A DNA stretch of 64,000 nucleotides from Streptomyces barkulensis (GCF_002843305.1 NZ_PGSG01000105.1:62001-126000); one strand, 5' to 3'. Shown: positions 1 through 10,026, counted from the stretch's first letter. Numbers and translations are program-made. Notes: generated from the sequence alone by a model not told the origin.

Positions 1-897
1 GCGAAGGCGCAGCTGTTCACCAAGGCCCGCTCCCGCGCCGGAGTGGTCAACATCGACGACGAGTACGGGCAGCGGCTGGCCGCCGGCGTCAGCGAGGTCC
101 CCGTCACCACCTTCTCCGCCGAGGGCCACCCGGACGCCGACTGGCGCGCGAGCGACGTGGAGATCGGCCCGCTGGGCTCCACCTTCACCGTCATCGGACC
201 GGACGGTGAGACGGCCCGCGCCAGTGCCCCCCTGCCCGGCCCGTTCAACGTCGCCAACGCGCTCGCGGCCATCACCGCCCTGGTCGCCGCCGGAATCGAC
301 CTGAAGACCGCGGCCGAGGGCGTCGCGGCGGTGCCCGGCGTGCCGGGCCGCCTGGAGCGCGTGGACGCCGGCCAGCCGTACCTGGCGGTCGTGGACTACG
401 CGCACAAGCCCGACGCCGTCGACTCCGTGCTGCGCGCCCTGCGCAAGGTCACCGAGGGCCGGGTGCACGCGGTGCTCGGCTGCGGCGGCGACCGCGACCC
501 GCACAAGCGCCCCGCCATGGGCGCGGCGCTGGCCCGGCTGGCCGACACCGCCGTCCTGACCTCCGACAACCCGCGCTCGGAGGATCCGCTGGCCATTCTC
601 GCCGCCATGCTCGCGGGCGCGGCCGAGGTCCCGATCCACGAGCGCGGCACCGTGCTGGTGGAGGAGGACCGGGCCGCGGCCATCGCGGCGGCCGTCGCCC
701 GGGCCGAGCCCGGGGACACGGTGCTGGTGGCCGGCAAGGGCCACGAGGTGGGCCAGGACATCGCCGGGGTGGTCCGTCCCTTCGACGACCGCGAGGTGCT
801 GCGCGAGGCCGTCGAGCAGGCCACGGCCGCCCGGCGGAACACGGCGGGCGCCGCGGACGCGGCGGGCGACGGGGACAGCGGGGAGAGCGCGCCGTGA
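1..897 (+). CDS. murE: UDP-MurNAc-tripeptide synthetase MurE (5' truncated)
   Basis: The reading frame is open from base 1, so the N-terminal ATP-binding region lies outside the window; about 298 codons of the central and C-terminal Mur ligase domains remain. MurE adds the diamino acid (LL-diaminopimelate in Streptomyces) to UDP-MurNAc-L-Ala-D-Glu in the cytoplasm. The diamino-acid recognition motif DNPRSEDP is visible at nt 564-587, with GCGGDRD just before it and GKGHE near the end, all typical of MurE. The C-terminal about 30 residues are Ala/Gly-rich. The TGA stop overlaps the murF GTG (GTGA), indicating translational coupling inside the dcw operon. The identification is secure; only the start is missing. 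Confidence 0.97.
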   Translation, partial: AKAQLFTKARSRAGVVNIDDEYGQRLAAGVSEVPVTTFSAEGHPDADWRASDVEIGPLGSTFTVIGPDGETARASAPLPGPFNVANALAAITALVAAGIDLKTAAEGVAAVPGVPGRLERVDAGQPYLAVVDYAHKPDAVDSVLRALRKVTEGRVHAVLGCGGDRDPHKRPAMGAALARLADTAVLTSDNPRSEDPLAILAAMLAGAAEVPIHERGTVLVEEDRAAAIAAAVARAEPGDTVLVAGKGHEVGQDIAGVVRPFDDREVLREAVEQATAARRNTAGAADAAGDGDSGESAP

Positions 898-2324
898 TCC
901 CGCTGACCCCCACGGAGATCGCCGGCATCGTCTCCGGCCGGGTCCACGACATACCGGACCCGGAGCCGACCGTCACCGGTCCCGTGGTCAAGGACTCCCG
1001 GGAGGTGCGCCCCGGCGCGCTCTTCGTCGCCTTCGACGGGGCCCGGGTGGACGGCCACGACTTCGCCGCCCGCGCCGTCGCCGACGGTGCGGCGGCCGTG
1101 CTGGCCGCCCGGCCCGTCGGTGTGCCCGCGGTCGTCGTCGACGACGTGGAGACCGCCCTGGGAGCCCTGGCCCGCCACGTGGTGCGGCGGCTGGGTACCG
1201 CCGTCGTCGCCCTCACCGGCTCCGCCGGCAAGACCAGCACCAAGGACCTGATCGCCCAGCTCCTGCGGCGGCTGGGCCCGACCGTCTTCCCCCCCGGCTC
1301 GCTCAACAACGAGATCGGCCTGCCGCTGACCGCGCTGAGCGCCGAGGAGGGCACCCGCCACCTCGTGCTGGAGATGGGCGCCCGAGGCATCGGCCACATC
1401 CGCTACCTGACCGGACTGACCCCGCCGCGCATCGGCGTGGTCCTCAACGTCGGGTCCGCGCACATCGGCGAGTTCGGCGGCCGGGAGCAGATCGCCCGGG
1501 CCAAGGGCGAGCTGGTGGAGTCCCTCCCCCCGGCGGACGAGGGCGGCGTGGCCGTCCTCAACGCCGACGACCCCCTGGTGCGCGCCATGCGCGCCCGCAC
1601 CGAGGCACGCGTCCTCCTCTTCGGCGAGGCCGAGGAGGCCGACATCCGTGCCGAGAATGTCCGTCTCACCCCGAAGGGGCAGCCCGCCTTCACCCTCCAC
1701 ACCCCCACCGGGTGCAGCGATGTGACCATGCGCCTGTACGGTGAGCACCACGTGTCGAACGCGCTCGCCGCGGCCGCCGTAGCCCACGAGTTGGGCATGC
1801 CCGCCGACGGGATCGCCACCGCGCTCTCCGAGGCCGGCACGCTCTCCCGCTGGCGGATGGAGGTCACCGAGCGCTCGGACGGCGTGACCGTCGTCAACGA
1901 CGCCTACAACGCGAACCCCGAATCCGTGCGGGCCGCGCTCCGTGCGCTCGCCGCCATGGGCAAGGGGCGTCGCACGTGGGCGGTGCTCGGCGAGATGGCC
2001 GAGCTCGGCGAGGAGTCGCTCGCCGAGCACGACGCGGTCGGACGGATGGCCGTCCGGCTCAACGTCAGCAAGCTCGTGGCGGTCGGCGGCCGGGAGGCCC
2101 GCTGGATCGACATGGGCGCCAAGAACGAGGGTTCGTGGGGTGAGGAGTCGGTGCACGTGTCCGACGCGCAGGCGGCAATCGACCTGTTGCGCGACGATCT
2201 GCGGCCGGGGGATGTCGTGCTGGTGAAGGCCTCCAGGTCGGCCGGCCTGGAGAAGGTGGCGCTCGCGCTGGTCGAGGGCCGGGGTCTGTCCGCCGAAGGC
2301 AGGGGAGAGGTCGCCGGCCGATGA
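894..2324 (+). CDS. murF: UDP-MurNAc-pentapeptide synthetase MurF
   Basis: A 476-aa Mur ligase that adds D-Ala-D-Ala to UDP-MurNAc-tripeptide, completing the soluble peptidoglycan precursor. The N-terminal substrate domain is followed by the ATP P-loop GSAGKTSTKD from residue 109 and a central domain containing NNEIGLPLT. The C-terminal ligase domain has NDAYNANPES and LGEMAELG, all characteristic of MurF. The GTG start overlaps the murE stop by four bases, and the stop overlaps the mraY ATG by four. Length is normal for actinobacterial MurF. Confidence 0.97.
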   Translation: MIPLTPTEIAGIVSGRVHDIPDPEPTVTGPVVKDSREVRPGALFVAFDGARVDGHDFAARAVADGAAAVLAARPVGVPAVVVDDVETALGALARHVVRRLGTAVVALTGSAGKTSTKDLIAQLLRRLGPTVFPPGSLNNEIGLPLTALSAEEGTRHLVLEMGARGIGHIRYLTGLTPPRIGVVLNVGSAHIGEFGGREQIARAKGELVESLPPADEGGVAVLNADDPLVRAMRARTEARVLLFGEAEEADIRAENVRLTPKGQPAFTLHTPTGCSDVTMRLYGEHHVSNALAAAAVAHELGMPADGIATALSEAGTLSRWRMEVTERSDGVTVVNDAYNANPESVRAALRALAAMGKGRRTWAVLGEMAELGEESLAEHDAVGRMAVRLNVSKLVAVGGREARWIDMGAKNEGSWGEESVHVSDAQAAIDLLRDDLRPGDVVLVKASRSAGLEKVALALVEGRGLSAEGRGEVAGR

Positions 2325-3382
2325 TGAGGCAGATCCTCTTCTCCGGGGTCATCGGGCTCTTCCTGACCCTGATCGGCACTCCGCTGCTGATCAAGCTGCT
2401 GGCCCGCAAGGGCTACGGGCAGTACATCCGCGACGACGGGCCGCGGGACCACCACAGCAAGCGCGGCACCCCCACCATGGGCGGCATCGCCTTCATCCTG
2501 GCGACGCTGATCGCCTACGCGCTCACCAAGGTCGTCACCGGCGAGCAGCCGTCCTTCTCCGGCGTGCTGGTGCTCTTCCTGATGGCCGGCATGGGCCTGG
2601 TCGGCTTCCTCGACGACTACATCAAGATCGTCAAGCAGCGCAGCCTGGGCCTGCGGGCCAAGGCCAAGATGCTCGGCCAGCTCATCGTCGGCGTCGCCTT
2701 CGCGGTCCTGTCGCTGAACTTCGCCGACGCCCGCGGCCAGACCCCGGCGTCCACCAAGCTCTCCTTCACCGAGGACTTCGGTTGGTCGATCGGGCCGGTG
2801 CTCTTCGTGATCTGGGCGCTGTTCATGATCCTGGCGATGTCCAACGGCGTGAACCTCACCGACGGTCTGGACGGTCTGGCCACCGGCGCCTCGGTGATGG
2901 TCTTCGGCGCCTACACCTTCATCGGGGTGTGGCAGTACCAGGACTCCTGCGCCATCACCGGCAGCCCGAGCTGCTTCGAGGTGCGCGACCCGCTCGACCT
3001 CGCGGTCGTCGCCTCGGCCCTGATGGGCGCCTGCTTCGGCTTCCTGTGGTGGAACACCTCGCCCGCCAAGATCTTCATGGGCGACACCGGCTCGCTGGCC
3101 CTGGGCGGCGCGCTGGCCGGCCTGGCCATCGTCTCCCGCACCGAGCTGCTGCTCGCCCTGCTCGGCGGCCTGTTCGTCCTCATCACCATGTCCGTCGTCA
3201 TCCAGGTCGGCTCGTTCCGGCTGACGGGCAAGCGGGTCTTCAGAATGGCGCCGCTCCAGCACCACTTCGAGCTCAAGGGCTGGAGCGAGGTGCTGGTCGT
3301 GGTCCGCTTCTGGATCATCCAGGGCATGTGCGTGATCGTCGGAATCGGCCTGTTCTACGCCGGCTGGGCGGCCGGGAAATGA
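2321..3382 (+). CDS. mraY: Phospho-MurNAc-pentapeptide transferase MraY
   Basis: A 353-aa polytopic membrane enzyme that transfers phospho-MurNAc-pentapeptide to undecaprenyl phosphate, making lipid I at the inner face of the membrane. It shows the family motifs KRGTPTMGG near residue 47, LDDYIK near residue 97, the Asp-rich NLTDGLDGLA near residue 184, and NTSPAKIFMGDTGSLALGG near residue 245; FRMAPLQHHFE near the C-terminus is also typical. About ten hydrophobic segments are apparent. The ATG overlaps the murF stop, and the TGA overlaps the murD ATG. Length matches the family. Confidence 0.98.
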   Translation: MMRQILFSGVIGLFLTLIGTPLLIKLLARKGYGQYIRDDGPRDHHSKRGTPTMGGIAFILATLIAYALTKVVTGEQPSFSGVLVLFLMAGMGLVGFLDDYIKIVKQRSLGLRAKAKMLGQLIVGVAFAVLSLNFADARGQTPASTKLSFTEDFGWSIGPVLFVIWALFMILAMSNGVNLTDGLDGLATGASVMVFGAYTFIGVWQYQDSCAITGSPSCFEVRDPLDLAVVASALMGACFGFLWWNTSPAKIFMGDTGSLALGGALAGLAIVSRTELLLALLGGLFVLITMSVVIQVGSFRLTGKRVFRMAPLQHHFELKGWSEVLVVVRFWIIQGMCVIVGIGLFYAGWAAGK

Positions 3383-4824
3383 CGCGCGGCCCCGTCGGCG
3401 AGGAGTTCGCCGGGAAGCACGTCACCGTCGCCGGCCTCGGCGTCTCCGGGATCCCCGCCGCGCGCGTACTGCGGTCCCTGGGAGCGGAGGTGACGGTCGT
3501 CAACGACGGCGACGACGAACGCGCCCGGCGGCAGGCCGCCGAACTGGAGGAGCTGGGGGCCGCGGTGCGCCTCGGCGACGGGGCCACCCTGCCCGAGGGC
3601 ACCGAACTGGTCGTCACCACGCCCGGCTGGCGGCCGGACAAGCCGCTGTTCGCGGCGGCCGCGGCCGCGGGCGTACCGGTGTGGGGCGACGTGGAGCTGG
3701 CCTGGCGGCTGCGCGGCCCCGGCGCCGCGCCCTGGCTGGCCGTCACCGGCACCAACGGCAAGACCACCACGGTGCGGATGCTCGCCTCCGTCCTGGAGGC
3801 CGCCGGGCTGCGCACCGCGGCGGTCGGCAACATCGGCGTCTCGCTGCTGGACGCGGTCCTGGGCGGCGAACCGTACGACGTGCTCGCGGTGGAGCTGTCC
3901 AGCTACCAGCTCCACTGGTCCCCCTCGGTGCGCCCCCACTCGGCCGCGGTGCTCAACCTGGCGCCCGACCACCTCGACTGGCACGGCTCGATGGAGGCGT
4001 ACGCCGCCGACAAGGGCCGGATCTACGAGGGCAACGAGGTCGCCTGCGTCTACAACACCGCCGACCCCCGCACCGAGGAACTGGTGCGCCGCGCCGACGT
4101 GGTGGAGGGCTGCCGGGCCATCGGCTTCACCCTCGGCGCCCCCGCACCGTCCCAACTGGGCGTCGTGGACGGCGTACTGGTGGACCGGGCCTTCGTCCCC
4201 GACCGGCGCAGGCAGGCCCAGGAGCTGGCCGGGGTCGCGGACGTCGACCCGCCCGCCCCGCACAACATCGCCAACGCCCTGGCCGCCGCGGCCCTGGCCC
4301 GCGCCTACGGCGTGGAGCCGGGGGCGGTACGCGAGGGCCTGCGCGCCTTCCGGCCCGACCCGCACCGCATCGAGCATGTCGCCGACGTGGAGGAGGTGGC
4401 CTACGTCGACGACTCCAAGGCCACCAACACCCATGCCGCCCAGGCGTCGCTGAACGCCTACGACCCGGTGGTGTGGATCGCCGGAGGGCTGGCCAAGGGA
4501 GCCGTCTTCGACGAACTGGTCGCCGGGTCCGCGAAGCGGCTGCGCGCGGCGGTGCTGATCGGCGCGGACCGTCACCTGATCCGTGAAGCGCTGGCGCGAC
4601 ACGCCCCGGATGTCCCGGTCGTCGATCTCGGCCGGACCGACACTGGGGCGATGGCGGCGGCGGTCGGCGAGGCCGCCCGGCTGGCCCGCCCGGGGGACAC
4701 CGTCCTGCTGGCTCCGGCCTGCGCCTCGATGGACATGTTCACCAACTACCACGCGCGCGGGGACGCCTTCGCCGCCGCGGTCCGCGACCTGGCCGCGGAC
4801 CGCCCCGCGGCGCGGGAGCGATAA
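3379..4824 (+). CDS. murD: UDP-MurNAc-L-Ala D-glutamate ligase MurD
   Basis: A 481-aa cytoplasmic ligase that adds D-Glu to UDP-MurNAc-L-Ala. I chose the ATG at 3379, which overlaps the mraY stop as ATGA, although the open frame runs further upstream. The N-terminal Rossmann-like segment VTVAGLGVSGIPAARVL is typical of MurD. The P-loop GTNGKTTT begins at residue 124, followed by AVELSSYQL, NLAPDHLDWHGS and the C-terminal DDSKATNTHA and LLAPACASMDMF. Its position between mraY and ftsW is the standard dcw order. Confidence 0.97.
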   Translation: MTRGPVGEEFAGKHVTVAGLGVSGIPAARVLRSLGAEVTVVNDGDDERARRQAAELEELGAAVRLGDGATLPEGTELVVTTPGWRPDKPLFAAAAAAGVPVWGDVELAWRLRGPGAAPWLAVTGTNGKTTTVRMLASVLEAAGLRTAAVGNIGVSLLDAVLGGEPYDVLAVELSSYQLHWSPSVRPHSAAVLNLAPDHLDWHGSMEAYAADKGRIYEGNEVACVYNTADPRTEELVRRADVVEGCRAIGFTLGAPAPSQLGVVDGVLVDRAFVPDRRRQAQELAGVADVDPPAPHNIANALAAAALARAYGVEPGAVREGLRAFRPDPHRIEHVADVEEVAYVDDSKATNTHAAQASLNAYDPVVWIAGGLAKGAVFDELVAGSAKRLRAAVLIGADRHLIREALARHAPDVPVVDLGRTDTGAMAAAVGEAARLARPGDTVLLAPACASMDMFTNYHARGDAFAAAVRDLAADRPAARER

Positions 4825-4876
4825 CCCGCCGGTCCCCGCGCCGCGGGCCGGCGGCCGGGGAGACAGGAGGGGACGG

Positions 4877-6472
4877 ATGAGGGCCGAGCGACCCGTACCG
4901 CCGGCGGCGACCGCCACCGGCCCGGTGGGCCGCTTCCTGGCGGCCGTCGCCGCGGCCGTACCGGCCGTATCCGTACGGGCCGCCCCGGCGGTGGCGGGTA
5001 CGGCCGTGACGCCGCCGGCGCCATCGGCGCGTCCGGGGCACGGCGCCGCGCTGCGCGAGACCCAGCGCTCCCGCCCCGGCCCCCGTACGGCGCGCCCGGG
5101 CACCCCGCGCGCCCCCCGCCCGGCCTCCGCGCCCCGGACGCCCGGCACCGGACGGCCCACGCCCCGGGGCGCTCCGGCGCGCCCGGGACCCCCGGGGCGC
5201 GGCCCGCGCCGTGCCGCGGACGGTGCCCGCGGGCTGTACCTGCGGGCGAAGCACGCCTGGGACCGGCCGCTGACCGCCTACTACCTGATCCTCGGCGGCA
5301 GCCTGATGATCCTCGGCCTCGGCCTGGTGATGGTCTTCTCCGCCTCGCAGATCGAGGCGCTGGGCTCCGGGCTGCCCTCCACCTACTACTTCCGCAAACA
5401 GCTGCTGGCCGCCGTCCTGGGCGGCGTTCTGCTGCTGGCGGCCGCCCGGATGCCGGTGGCCCTCCAGCGCGGGCTGGCGTACCCGCTGCTGGCCGTCTCC
5501 GTCGCCCTGCTCTGCCTGGTCCAGGTGCCGGGGATCGGGCATGAGGTCAAGGGCAACCAGAACTGGATCCAGCTCGGCGGTCCCTTCCAGTTCCAGCCCA
5601 GCGAGTTCGCCAAGCTCGCCCTGGTGCTGTGGGGGGCGGACCTGCTGGCGCGCAAGGGCGACAGACGGCTGCTGAACCAGTGGAAGCACATGCTGGTGCC
5701 GCTCGTCCCCGTGGCCTTCCTGCTGCTCGGCCTGATCATGCTGGGCCGGGACATGGGCACCTCGCTCATCCTCGCCGCGATCCTCGTCGGACTGCTCTGG
5801 CTGGCCGGCGCGCCGCTGCGGCTGTTCGCCGGGGTGCTCGCCGTCGCCGGGGCGCTGGGAGGCCTGCTGATCGCGACCAGCGGCAACCGGATGGCCCGGT
5901 TCGCCTGCCTGGGCGCCACCGATCCCGGCCCGAACGACCAGTGCTGGCAGGCCGTCCACGGCATCTACGCCCTGGCGTCGGGCGGATGGTTCGGTACGGG
6001 ACTGGGCGACAGCATGGAGAAATGGGGACAACTGCCCGAACCGCACACCGACTTCATCTTCGCCGTGACCGGGGAGGAACTCGGCCTGGCGGGGACGCTG
6101 CCGGTGCTCGCCCTTTTCGCCGCTCTAGGCTATGCGGGTATCCGCGTGGCCGGACGCACGGAGGACCCCTTCGTCAGGTACGCCGCGGGAGGTGTGACCA
6201 CCTGGATCACGGCCCAGGCCGTGGTCAACATCGGTGCGGTGCTCGGCCTGCTGCCGATCGCCGGTGTCCCGCTCCCGCTGTTCTCCTACGGAGGTTCCGC
6301 CCTGCTGCCGACGATGTTCGCCGTCGGGCTGCTGATCTCCGCCGCGAGATCGGAACCCGCCGCGAAGGCGGCACTGGCCATGCGGCAGCCTGCTGTGAGA
6401 AAGAAGCTGGCTGGGGTGAGACGGAAGACGATGGGACGGAGCGCCGTACGGCGCCCGTCCGGAGAGCGGTGA
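4877..6472 (+). CDS. ftsW: Septal SEDS glycosyltransferase FtsW
   Basis: A SEDS-family integral membrane protein that polymerises septal peptidoglycan from lipid II together with a class B PBP. The ATG at 4877 follows a good ribosome site (ACAGGAGG) after a 52-nt gap from murD, and gives 531 aa. The first about 120 residues are an Ala/Pro/Arg-rich, probably disordered cytoplasmic extension; then about ten membrane segments follow. Family motifs include FQPSEFAK, a GRDMGTS loop, GLGDSMEKWGQLPEPHTDFIFA and PLPLFSYGGSALL. The C-terminus is basic. An RodA-type paralogue is less likely given the ftsW-murG-ftsQ-ftsZ context. Confidence 0.95.
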   Translation: MRAERPVPPAATATGPVGRFLAAVAAAVPAVSVRAAPAVAGTAVTPPAPSARPGHGAALRETQRSRPGPRTARPGTPRAPRPASAPRTPGTGRPTPRGAPARPGPPGRGPRRAADGARGLYLRAKHAWDRPLTAYYLILGGSLMILGLGLVMVFSASQIEALGSGLPSTYYFRKQLLAAVLGGVLLLAAARMPVALQRGLAYPLLAVSVALLCLVQVPGIGHEVKGNQNWIQLGGPFQFQPSEFAKLALVLWGADLLARKGDRRLLNQWKHMLVPLVPVAFLLLGLIMLGRDMGTSLILAAILVGLLWLAGAPLRLFAGVLAVAGALGGLLIATSGNRMARFACLGATDPGPNDQCWQAVHGIYALASGGWFGTGLGDSMEKWGQLPEPHTDFIFAVTGEELGLAGTLPVLALFAALGYAGIRVAGRTEDPFVRYAAGGVTTWITAQAVVNIGAVLGLLPIAGVPLPLFSYGGSALLPTMFAVGLLISAARSEPAAKAALAMRQPAVRKKLAGVRRKTMGRSAVRRPSGER

Positions 6473-6478
6473 AATTCG

Positions 6479-7573
6479 GTGCATGTCGTACTCGCCGGTG
6501 GGGGGACCGCCGGCCACATCGAGCCCGCGCTCGCCCTCGCGGACGCCCTGCGCAGGCAGGACCCGACCGTGGGGATCACGGCACTCGGCACGGAGCGCGG
6601 ACTCGAGACCCGGCTCGTCCCGGAGAGGGGTTACGAGCTGGAGCTGATCCCGGCCGTGCCCCTGCCGCGCAAACCCACTCCCGAACTGATCACCGTGCCG
6701 GGGAGGCTGCGCGGCACCATCAAGGCCGCGGAGCAGGTCCTGGAGCGGACCAAGGCCGACTGCGTGGTCGGCTTCGGCGGCTACGTGGCGCTGCCCGGCT
6801 ACCTCGCGGCCAAGCGGCTCGGCGTGCCGATCGTCATCCACGAGGCCAACGCCCGCCCGGGGCTGGCCAACAAGATCGGCTCCCGCTACACCGGCTACGT
6901 CGCCGTCTCCACCCCGGACAGCAAGCTGCGCAACGCCCGCTACGTCGGCATCCCGCTGCGCCGCTCGATCGCCACCCTGGACCGGGCGGCGATGCGCGCC
7001 GAGGGGCGGGCCGCCTTCGGCCTCGACCCCGGCCTGCCCACCCTGCTGGTCACCGGCGGCTCCCAGGGCGCCCGGCGGCTCAACGAGGTCGTCCAGGCCA
7101 TCGCCCCCAACCTCCAGCGCTCCGGCGTCCAGATCCTGCACGCGGTCGGGCCGAAGAACGAGCTGCCGCAGGTGGACAACATGCCCGGGATGCCGCCCTA
7201 CGTTCCGGTGCCGTACCTGGACCGGATGGACCTGGCGTACGCCGCGGCGGACATGATGCTCTGCCGCGCGGGCGCGATGACGGTCGCCGAACTGTCGGCC
7301 GTCGGACTGCCGGCCGCCTACGTCCCGCTGCCGATCGGCAACGGCGAACAGCGGCTGAACGCCCAGCCGGTGGTCAAGGCGGGCGGCGGACTCCTCGTCG
7401 ACGACGCCGAGCTGTCGCCGGAGTGGATCCAGTCCAACGTCCTGCCGGTGCTCACCGACCCGCACCGGCTGTACGACATGTCGCGGGCCGCCGCCGAGTT
7501 CGGGCGCCGGGACGCCGACGAACTGCTGGTCGGCATGGTGTACGAGGCGATCGCGGCACACCGCCGGGGCTGA
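6479..7573 (+). CDS. murG: UDP-GlcNAc:lipid I transferase MurG
   Basis: A 364-aa GT-B fold peripheral membrane enzyme that converts lipid I to lipid II. It starts at GTG 6479, six bases after the ftsW stop. The N-terminal Gly-rich loop [18 protein letters not shown], the segment [15 protein letters not shown], the acceptor-side [12 protein letters not shown] and the donor-site [12 protein letters not shown] and [17 protein letters not shown] are all classic MurG motifs. It lies between ftsW and ftsQ, as expected for actinobacterial dcw clusters. There is little room for a separate ribosome site, so it is probably coupled to ftsW. Confidence 0.97.
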   Translation: MHVVLAGGGTAGHIEPALALADALRRQDPTVGITALGTERGLETRLVPERGYELELIPAVPLPRKPTPELITVPGRLRGTIKAAEQVLERTKADCVVGFGGYVALPGYLAAKRLGVPIVIHEANARPGLANKIGSRYTGYVAVSTPDSKLRNARYVGIPLRRSIATLDRAAMRAEGRAAFGLDPGLPTLLVTGGSQGARRLNEVVQAIAPNLQRSGVQILHAVGPKNELPQVDNMPGMPPYVPVPYLDRMDLAYAAADMMLCRAGAMTVAELSAVGLPAAYVPLPIGNGEQRLNAQPVVKAGGGLLVDDAELSPEWIQSNVLPVLTDPHRLYDMSRAAAEFGRRDADELLVGMVYEAIAAHRRG

Positions 7574-7605
7574 GGCCGCAGGCGGGACGCGGGAGAGCGG
7601 GGAGC

Positions 7606-8490
7606 GTGGCCGGAAGGACGGCGGCCGCCGGGCGAGGCGGCCGCGACCAGCGTGACCGGCACGGACCGTCGGCGGGCTCGGCCCCGCCGACGGGCCGGTG
7701 GCCGCGGCGTTTCCGCGCGCCCCGCCTTCCGGAGGGCCGCGGGCGCCGCCGTCTGCTGCTCGCCCTCGCCCTCGGCCCGGCGCTGCTGATCGGCGGCCTC
7801 GCCCTGTGGCTGCTCTACGGCTCCGCGTGGCTGCGGGTGGAGGGCGTCACGGTCTCCGGCCGGAGCGTGCTGACGGAGCGGCAGATCCTCGACGCCGCCG
7901 ACATCCCCCTCGGCGACCCCCTGGTCTCGGTCGATCCCGGCGAGGTGGAGCGGCGGCTGCTGGAGGCGCTGCCGCGGATCGACTCCGTGGAGGCGGCCCG
8001 TTCCTGGCCGCACGGCGTGGAGTTGACGGTCAGGGAGAGGAAAGCCGTGGTCGTGATGGTGCAAGACGCCCGGAACGGGGAAGGCGAGGGGGACGAGGAC
8101 GGCAAGAGGGGGCGGCGCTATGCCGAGGTGGACGACGAGGGGGTGCTGTTCGGCACGGTCGCCGAACGGCCCGCGGGCGTCCCCCTCCTCGCGCTGGACC
8201 TCGCCGGATCCCCCAGCGGGCACCGCTTCGGGCCCGAGCGGATGCGCCGGGAGGCGGTCGGGGTCGCCGCGGCCCTCCCCGAGCGGGTACGCCGCGACAC
8301 CCGGACCATCCGGGTCCGCTCCTACGACTCCATCACCCTGGAGATGAGCGGCGGGCGCACGGTGGTGTGGGGGAGCGGTGAGGACAGCGACGCGAAGGCC
8401 GGATCGCTCACCCTGCTGATGAAAGCCGCCGACGGCGCGGAGAGATTCGACGTGAGCGTTCCCGGCGCACCTGCGGCGTCAGGGAGTTGA
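7606..8490 (+). CDS. ftsQ: Divisome protein FtsQ (POTRA domain)
   Basis: A 294-aa bitopic membrane protein of the divisome that links early and late division proteins. GTG 7606, preceded by GGGGAG, is the likely start; the open frame continues much further upstream but only as out-of-context antisense-like sequence. A basic Pro/Arg-rich cytoplasmic N-terminus of about 45 residues leads to a single membrane helix (LLLALALGPALLIGGLALWLL). A POTRA domain follows (VEGVTVSGRSVLTERQILDAA), then the FtsQ beta domain. An acidic insertion (GEGEGDEDGK) interrupts the periplasm-equivalent domain. It stands directly before ftsZ. Confidence 0.92.
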   Translation: MAGRTAAAGRGGRDQRDRHGPSAGSAPPTGRWPRRFRAPRLPEGRGRRRLLLALALGPALLIGGLALWLLYGSAWLRVEGVTVSGRSVLTERQILDAADIPLGDPLVSVDPGEVERRLLEALPRIDSVEAARSWPHGVELTVRERKAVVVMVQDARNGEGEGDEDGKRGRRYAEVDDEGVLFGTVAERPAGVPLLALDLAGSPSGHRFGPERMRREAVGVAAALPERVRRDTRTIRVRSYDSITLEMSGGRTVVWGSGEDSDAKAGSLTLLMKAADGAERFDVSVPGAPAASGS

Positions 8491-8766
8491 CGCACGTACG
8501 TGCAGGCCAGCACCCTGGTTGGCTACCGCGTTGCCTGATCACATAGGGTGAGAAGAAAAACGGGAGGTTCGGCGTGTTCATTGAACGCGAACCACTTGTC
8601 GACCTAGTGTCCGTTCCAAAGAATCCGAGGAACGACAGACATTGGTAACCCTAAACTTGAACGTTAGGGTTCGGGTCGGCGTCCGAACCGTCCCACTCGG
8701 CATAGGTCGGCGCACCGCAACCATCGTGGAGCGGCGACACGTAACTCGAGGCGAGAGGCCTTCGAC
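8491..8766 (+). promoter_or_regulatory. ftsZ promoter region
   Basis: This 276-base non-coding stretch precedes ftsZ. TTGAAC at 8581-8586 and TAGTGT at 8605-8610, 18 bp apart, form a good vegetative promoter. A second possible one is TTGGCT at 8519-8524 with TAGGGT at 8544-8549, although the 19-bp spacer is long. A perfect 8-bp inverted repeat AACCCTAA/TTAGGGTT lies at 8647-8654 and 8664-8671. A GACAC, the core of the WhiA site in Streptomyces, occurs at 8736-8740, and a ribosome site (GCGAGAGG) precedes the GTG. Several ftsZ promoters with developmental control are known in Streptomyces; the specific sites here are my inference. Confidence 0.6.
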
Positions 8767-10026
8767 GTGGCAGCACCGCAGAACTACCTCGCAGTCATCA
8801 AGGTCGTCGGTATCGGCGGCGGTGGCGTCAACGCCATCAACCGGATGATCGAGGTCGGTCTCAAGGGCGTCGAGTTCATCGCGATCAACACCGACGCACA
8901 GGCCCTGCTGATGAGCGACGCCGACGTCAAACTCGACGTCGGCCGCGAGCTCACCCGCGGCCTCGGCGCCGGCGCCAACCCCGATGTCGGACGCAAGGCA
9001 GCCGAGGATCACCGGGAGGAGATCGAGGAGGTCCTCAAGGGCGCCGACATGGTCTTCGTCACCGCCGGAGAGGGCGGCGGCACCGGCACCGGCGGCGCGC
9101 CCGTCGTCGCGAACATCGCACGTTCTCTGGGCGCCCTCACCATCGGCGTCGTCACCCGCCCGTTCACCTTCGAGGGCCGCCGCCGGGCCAACCAGGCCGA
9201 GGACGGCATCGCGGCCCTGCGCGACGAGGTCGACACCCTCATCGTCATCCCCAACGACCGGCTGCTGTCCATCTCGGACCGCCAGGTGAGCGTGCTCGAC
9301 GCGTTCAAGTCCGCGGACCAGGTGCTGCTGTCGGGTGTCCAGGGCATCACCGACCTCATCACCACCCCCGGCCTGATCAACCTGGACTTCGCGGACGTCA
9401 AGTCCGTGATGTCCGAGGCCGGCTCGGCACTCATGGGCATCGGCTCGGCGCGCGGCGACGACCGCGCGGTGGCCGCGGCCGAGATGGCGATCTCCTCGCC
9501 GCTGCTGGAGGCGTCCATCGACGGCGCCCGCGGCGTGCTGCTCTCCATCTCCGGCGGTTCCGACCTCGGCCTGTTCGAGATCAACGAGGCCGCCCAGCTG
9601 GTGAGCGAGGCCGCGCACCCCGAGGCGAACATCATCTTCGGCGCGGTCATCGACGACGCCCTCGGCGACGAGGTCCGGGTCACGGTCATCGCGGCGGGCT
9701 TCGACGGCGGGCAGCCGCCGGCCAAGAACCGCGACAAGGTGCTCGGTTCGTACGCCGGGGGCAAGGAGGAGGCCCCGGCCGCTCCGCGTCCGGTGCCCTC
9801 CGAGCCCGACCGCCCGTCCTTCGGCGGGCTCGGCTCGGTCACCCCGCGCGAGGAGGAGCCCTCCCCGGCCGTCCCGCTGACGGACTCCCCGTCCGCCTAC
9901 GGCTCGGGGTCCTCCTCGCCGCTGCCCGGTGAGACCGGCCCGTCCACCGCCCCGCAGGTTCCCCCGGCCCGTCCCTACCAGGACGGTTCGGCCGAGGAGC
10001 TCGACGTGCCCGACTTCCTCAAGTAG
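8767..10026 (+). CDS. ftsZ: Cell division GTPase FtsZ
   Basis: A 419-aa tubulin homologue that forms the Z-ring or Z-ladders in sporulating hyphae. The start is GTG 8767 after a GAGAGG ribosome site. The N-terminal [13 protein letters not shown], the GTP-binding tubulin signature GGGTGTGG at residues 103-110, and the synergy-loop region [11 protein letters not shown] are present. After about residue 320 a Pro/Ser-rich linker leads to the conserved C-terminal tail DVPDFLK, the docking site for partners such as SepF. The body is highly conserved, and the gene has its own promoter region upstream. Confidence 0.99.
   Translation: MAAPQNYLAVIKVVGIGGGGVNAINRMIEVGLKGVEFIAINTDAQALLMSDADVKLDVGRELTRGLGAGANPDVGRKAAEDHREEIEEVLKGADMVFVTAGEGGGTGTGGAPVVANIARSLGALTIGVVTRPFTFEGRRRANQAEDGIAALRDEVDTLIVIPNDRLLSISDRQVSVLDAFKSADQVLLSGVQGITDLITTPGLINLDFADVKSVMSEAGSALMGIGSARGDDRAVAAAEMAISSPLLEASIDGARGVLLSISGGSDLGLFEINEAAQLVSEAAHPEANIIFGAVIDDALGDEVRVTVIAAGFDGGQPPAKNRDKVLGSYAGGKEEAPAAPRPVPSEPDRPSFGGLGSVTPREEEPSPAVPLTDSPSAYGSGSSSPLPGETGPSTAPQVPPARPYQDGSAEELDVPDFLK

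Noticed and set aside
5629-7605. Upstream extension of the ftsQ frame to 953 codons.
   Set aside because: This part overlaps ftsW and murG in another frame and has Arg/Pro-rich shadow composition; GTG 7606 is the sensible start.
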